Origin: Apostichopus japonicus
Taxonomy: Eukaryota > Echinodermata > Holothuroidea > Aspidochirotida > Stichopodidae
Assembly (NCBI RefSeq): GCF_037975245.1
Contig: NC_092571.1
Span: forward strand, 22,183,917 to 22,247,916
DNA length: 64,000 bases
Direction: 5' to 3'
Every line of letters starts with the position of its first letter. The stretch's first letter is position 1. The notes below the pieces were generated by a model that worked only from the letters and a program-made list of their open reading frames with translations, had not been told where the DNA came from and made no database searches. Made by a program: the position numbers and the translations under genes. Below, in pieces: positions 61,524-64,000 of this stretch.

Positions 61524-63437
61524 TGATGACGTCTTTTGCCGATCTTTTACAGCAAGTGCCTACACGGGGAGCTGTAAGTATTAGTTAATCCACCTAACAT
61601 CTCAGTCCATACAGTGGCGAGATGGCTTGGCGCACTGTGCGAGCTGATGATCGAGACTCTCTTTTGCATCCGTGGTTCGAACCCCGGGTGATGACGTCTT
61701 TTACAGCAAGTGCCTACACGGGGAGCTGTAAGTATTAGTTAATCCACCTAATATCTCAGTCCATACAGTGGCGCGATGGCTTGGCGCACTGTGCGAGCTG
61801 ATGATCGAGACTCTCTTTTGCATCCGTGGTTCGAACCCCGGGTGATGACGTCTTTTGCCGATCTTTTACAGCAAGTGCCTACACGGGGAGCTGTAAGTAT
61901 TAGTTAATCCACCTAATATCTCAGTCCATACAGTGGCGCGATGGCTTGGCGCACTGTGCGAGCTGATGATCGAGACTCTCTTTTGCATCCGTGGTTCGAA
62001 CCCCGGGTGATGACGTCTTTTGCCGATCTTTTACAGCAAGTGCCTACACGGGGAGCTGTAAGTATTAGTTAATCCACCTAATATCTCAGTCCATACAGTG
62101 GCGCGATGGCTTGGCGCACTGTGCGAGCTGATGATCGAGACTCTCTTTTGCATCCGTGGTTCGAACCCCGGGTGATGACGTCTTTTACAGCAAGTGCCTA
62201 CACGGGGAGCTGTAAGTATTAGTTAATCCACCTAACATCTCAGTCCATACAGTGGCGCGATGGCTTGGCGCACTGTGCGAGCTGATGATCGAGACTCTCT
62301 TTTGCATCCGTGGTTCGAACCCCGGGTGATGACGTCTTTTGCCGATCTTTTACAGCAAGTGCCTACACGGGGAGCTGTAAGTATTAGTTAATCCACCTAA
62401 TATCTCAGTCCATACAGTGGCGCGATGGCTTGGCGCACTGTGCGAGCTGATGATCGAGACTCTCTTTTGCATCCGTGGTTCGAACCCCGGGTGATGACGT
62501 CTTTTACAGCAAGTGCCTACACGGGGAGCTGTAAGTATTAGTTAATCCACCTAACATCTCAGTCCATACAGTGGCGCGATGGCTTGGCGCACTGTGCGAG
62601 CTGATGATCGAGACTCTCTTTTGCATCTGTGGTTCGAACCCCGGGTGATGACGTCTTTTGCCGATCTTTTACAGCAAGTGCCTACACGGGGAGCTGTAAG
62701 TATTAGTTAATCCACCTAATATCTCAGTCCATACAGTGGCGCGATGGCTTGGCGCACTGTGCGAGCTGATGATCGAGACTCTCTTTTGCATCCGTGGTTC
62801 GAACCCCGGGTGATGACGTCTTTTACAGCAAGTGCCTACACGGGGAGCTGTAAGTATTAGTTAATCCACCTAACATCTCAGTCCATACAGTAGCGCGATG
62901 GCTTGGCGCACTGTGTGAGCTGATGATCGAGACTCTCTTTTGCATCCGTGGTTCGAACCCCGGGTGATGACGTCTTTTACAGCAAGTGCCTACACGGGGA
63001 GCTGTAAGTATTAGTTAATCCACCTAACATCTCAGTCCATACAGTGGCGCGATGGCTTGGCGCACTGTGCGAGCTGATGATCGAGACTCTCTTTTGCATC
63101 CGTGGTTCGAACCCCGGGTGATGACGTCTTTTGCCGATCTTTTACAGCAAGTGCCTACACGGGGAGCTGTAAGTATTAGTTAATCCACCTAATATCTCAG
63201 TCCATACAGTGGCGCGATGGCTTGGCGCACTGTGCGAGCTGATGATCGAGACTCTCTTTTGCATCCGTGGTTCGAACCCCGGGTGATGACGTCTTTTACA
63301 GCAAGTGCCTACACGGGGAGCTGTAAGTATTAGTTAATCCACCTAACATCTCAGTCCATACAGTGGCGCGATGGCTTGGCGCACTGTGCGAGCTGATGAT
63401 CGAGACTCTCTTTTGCATCCGTGGTTCGAACCCCGGG
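61524..63437 (+). repeat. Ordinary L/S array
   Basis: Mostly alternating units. GCATCTGTGG occurs at 62.62 kb (3366 bp after the 59.26-kb copy), and one S carries CAGTAGCGC and TGTGTGAGC (62.89-62.92 kb). Confidence 0.88.
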
Positions 63438-64000
63438 TGATGACGTCTTTTACAGCAAGTGCCTACACGGGGAGCTGTAAGTATTAGTTAATCCACCTAA
63501 CATCTCAGTCCATACAGTGGCGCGATGGCTTGGCGCACTGTGCGAGCTGATGATCGAGACTCTCTTTTGCATCCGTGGTTCGAACCCCGGGTGATGACGT
63601 CTTTTGCCGATCTTTTACAGCAAGTGCCTACACTAGGAGCTGTAAGTATTAGTTAATCCACCTAATATCTCAGTCCATACAGTGGCGCGATGGCTTGGCG
63701 CACTGTGCGAGCTGATGATCGAGACTCTCTTTTGCATCCGTGGTTCGAACCCCGGGTGATGACGTCTTTTGCCGATCTTTTACAGCAAGTGCCTACACGA
63801 GGAGTTGTAAGTATTAGGTAATCCACCTAATATCTCAGTCCATACAGTGGCGCGATGGCTTGGCGCACTGTGCGAGCTGATGATCGAGACTCTCTTTTGC
63901 ATCCGTGGTTCGAACCCCGGGTGATGACGTCTTTTGCCGATCTTTTACAGCAAGTGCCTACACGGGGAGCTGTAAGTATTAGTTAATCCACATAATATCT
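63438..64000 (+). repeat. Repeat of the 47807 block, cut by the window end
   Basis: S, L with CACTAGGAG (63632), L with CACGAGGAG and TTAGGTAATCC (63.79-63.82 kb, plus a new GAGTTGTAAG), then L with CACATAATATC (63992). All lie exactly 15631 bp from their partners near 48 kb. The last monomer is truncated by the window. Confidence 0.88.

Larger units (their letters stand above)
1..64000 (+). repeat. Satellite DNA array of 165-bp (L) and 154-bp (S) tRNA/SINE-like monomers
   Basis: The window consists entirely of head-to-tail copies of one unit, all in the same orientation and with no interruption by unrelated sequence. About 400 units are present (64 kb divided by a mean of about 160 bp; an estimate, not a full count). 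The L consensus is 51% GC. Monomers of a class differ mostly by isolated single-base changes, and L and S differ by one 11-bp indel plus one linked T/C site. Every reading frame of the consensus is closed within about one and a half units, so the array is non-coding. Monomer size near the nucleosome repeat, megabase-type homogeneity and higher-order repeats are typical of eukaryotic centromeric or heterochromatic satellites; that chromosomal location is inferred. The array runs off both ends of the window. Confidence 0.98.

Noticed and set aside
1-64000. CRISPR array
   Set aside because: Repetition is regular, but there are no unique spacers between short repeats. The whole 154-165 bp unit is repeated, and there are no cas genes.
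1-64000. Assembly artefact (one repeat copied by the assembler)
   Set aside because: Blocks carry many private single-base changes and differing orders, as expected of real long-read satellite. Local misjoins cannot be excluded from sequence alone.

Overview
The whole 64-kb window is one uninterrupted head-to-tail satellite DNA array on the + strand. I found no protein-coding gene, no complete RNA gene, no transposon and no unique flanking DNA. It must come from the nuclear genome of a eukaryote, probably a centromeric, pericentromeric or other heterochromatic block assembled from long reads. The species cannot be told from the sequence. Dividing 64 kb by a mean unit of about 160 bp gives roughly 400 monomers.

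There are two monomer lengths: L (165 bp) and S (154 bp). S lacks one 11-bp unit that lies between two direct TCTTTT repeats. L usually reads CTAATATC and S usually reads CTAACATC. The commonest arrangement alternates L and S (319-bp dimer), broken by LL, LLL and SS steps. Apart from these differences, monomers vary by scattered single substitutions. Each monomer carries a perfect RNA polymerase III B-box (GGTTCGAACCC) within a tRNA-type T-loop, a degenerate A-box 59 bp upstream, a strong hairpin over the A-box, and short T runs. The unit therefore looks derived from a tRNA or a tRNA-headed SINE that was captured and amplified as a satellite. A TTTT between the two boxes and the absence of a visible cloverleaf argue against a working tRNA.

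Shared private variants show a second level of organisation. 171-3052 holds two 1441-bp nine-monomer repeats. 6407-9286 holds two 1440-bp blocks of equal composition but different internal order. 10398-14587 is duplicated at 15710-20662, where the second copy has gained 762 bp next to a deletion that fuses two monomers. 24671-28168 holds two 1749-bp eleven-monomer repeats. 50062-55451 holds two 2695-bp seventeen-monomer repeats with a partial third copy near 56.6-58.2 kb. 54649-56573 recurs at 58323-60247. A variant series at 47.8-48.6 kb recurs near 61.2 and 63.4 kb. The remaining stretches are ordinary L/S array.

The distances I measured between shared variants are multiples of 11 bp once the few small indels are subtracted, as expected if everything is built from 165- and 154-bp blocks. 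The picture is of a young array actively homogenised by unequal exchange and gene conversion. The most interesting questions are whether it is transcribed (Pol III boxes, splice-site-like motifs in every unit) and what the L/S alternation does.
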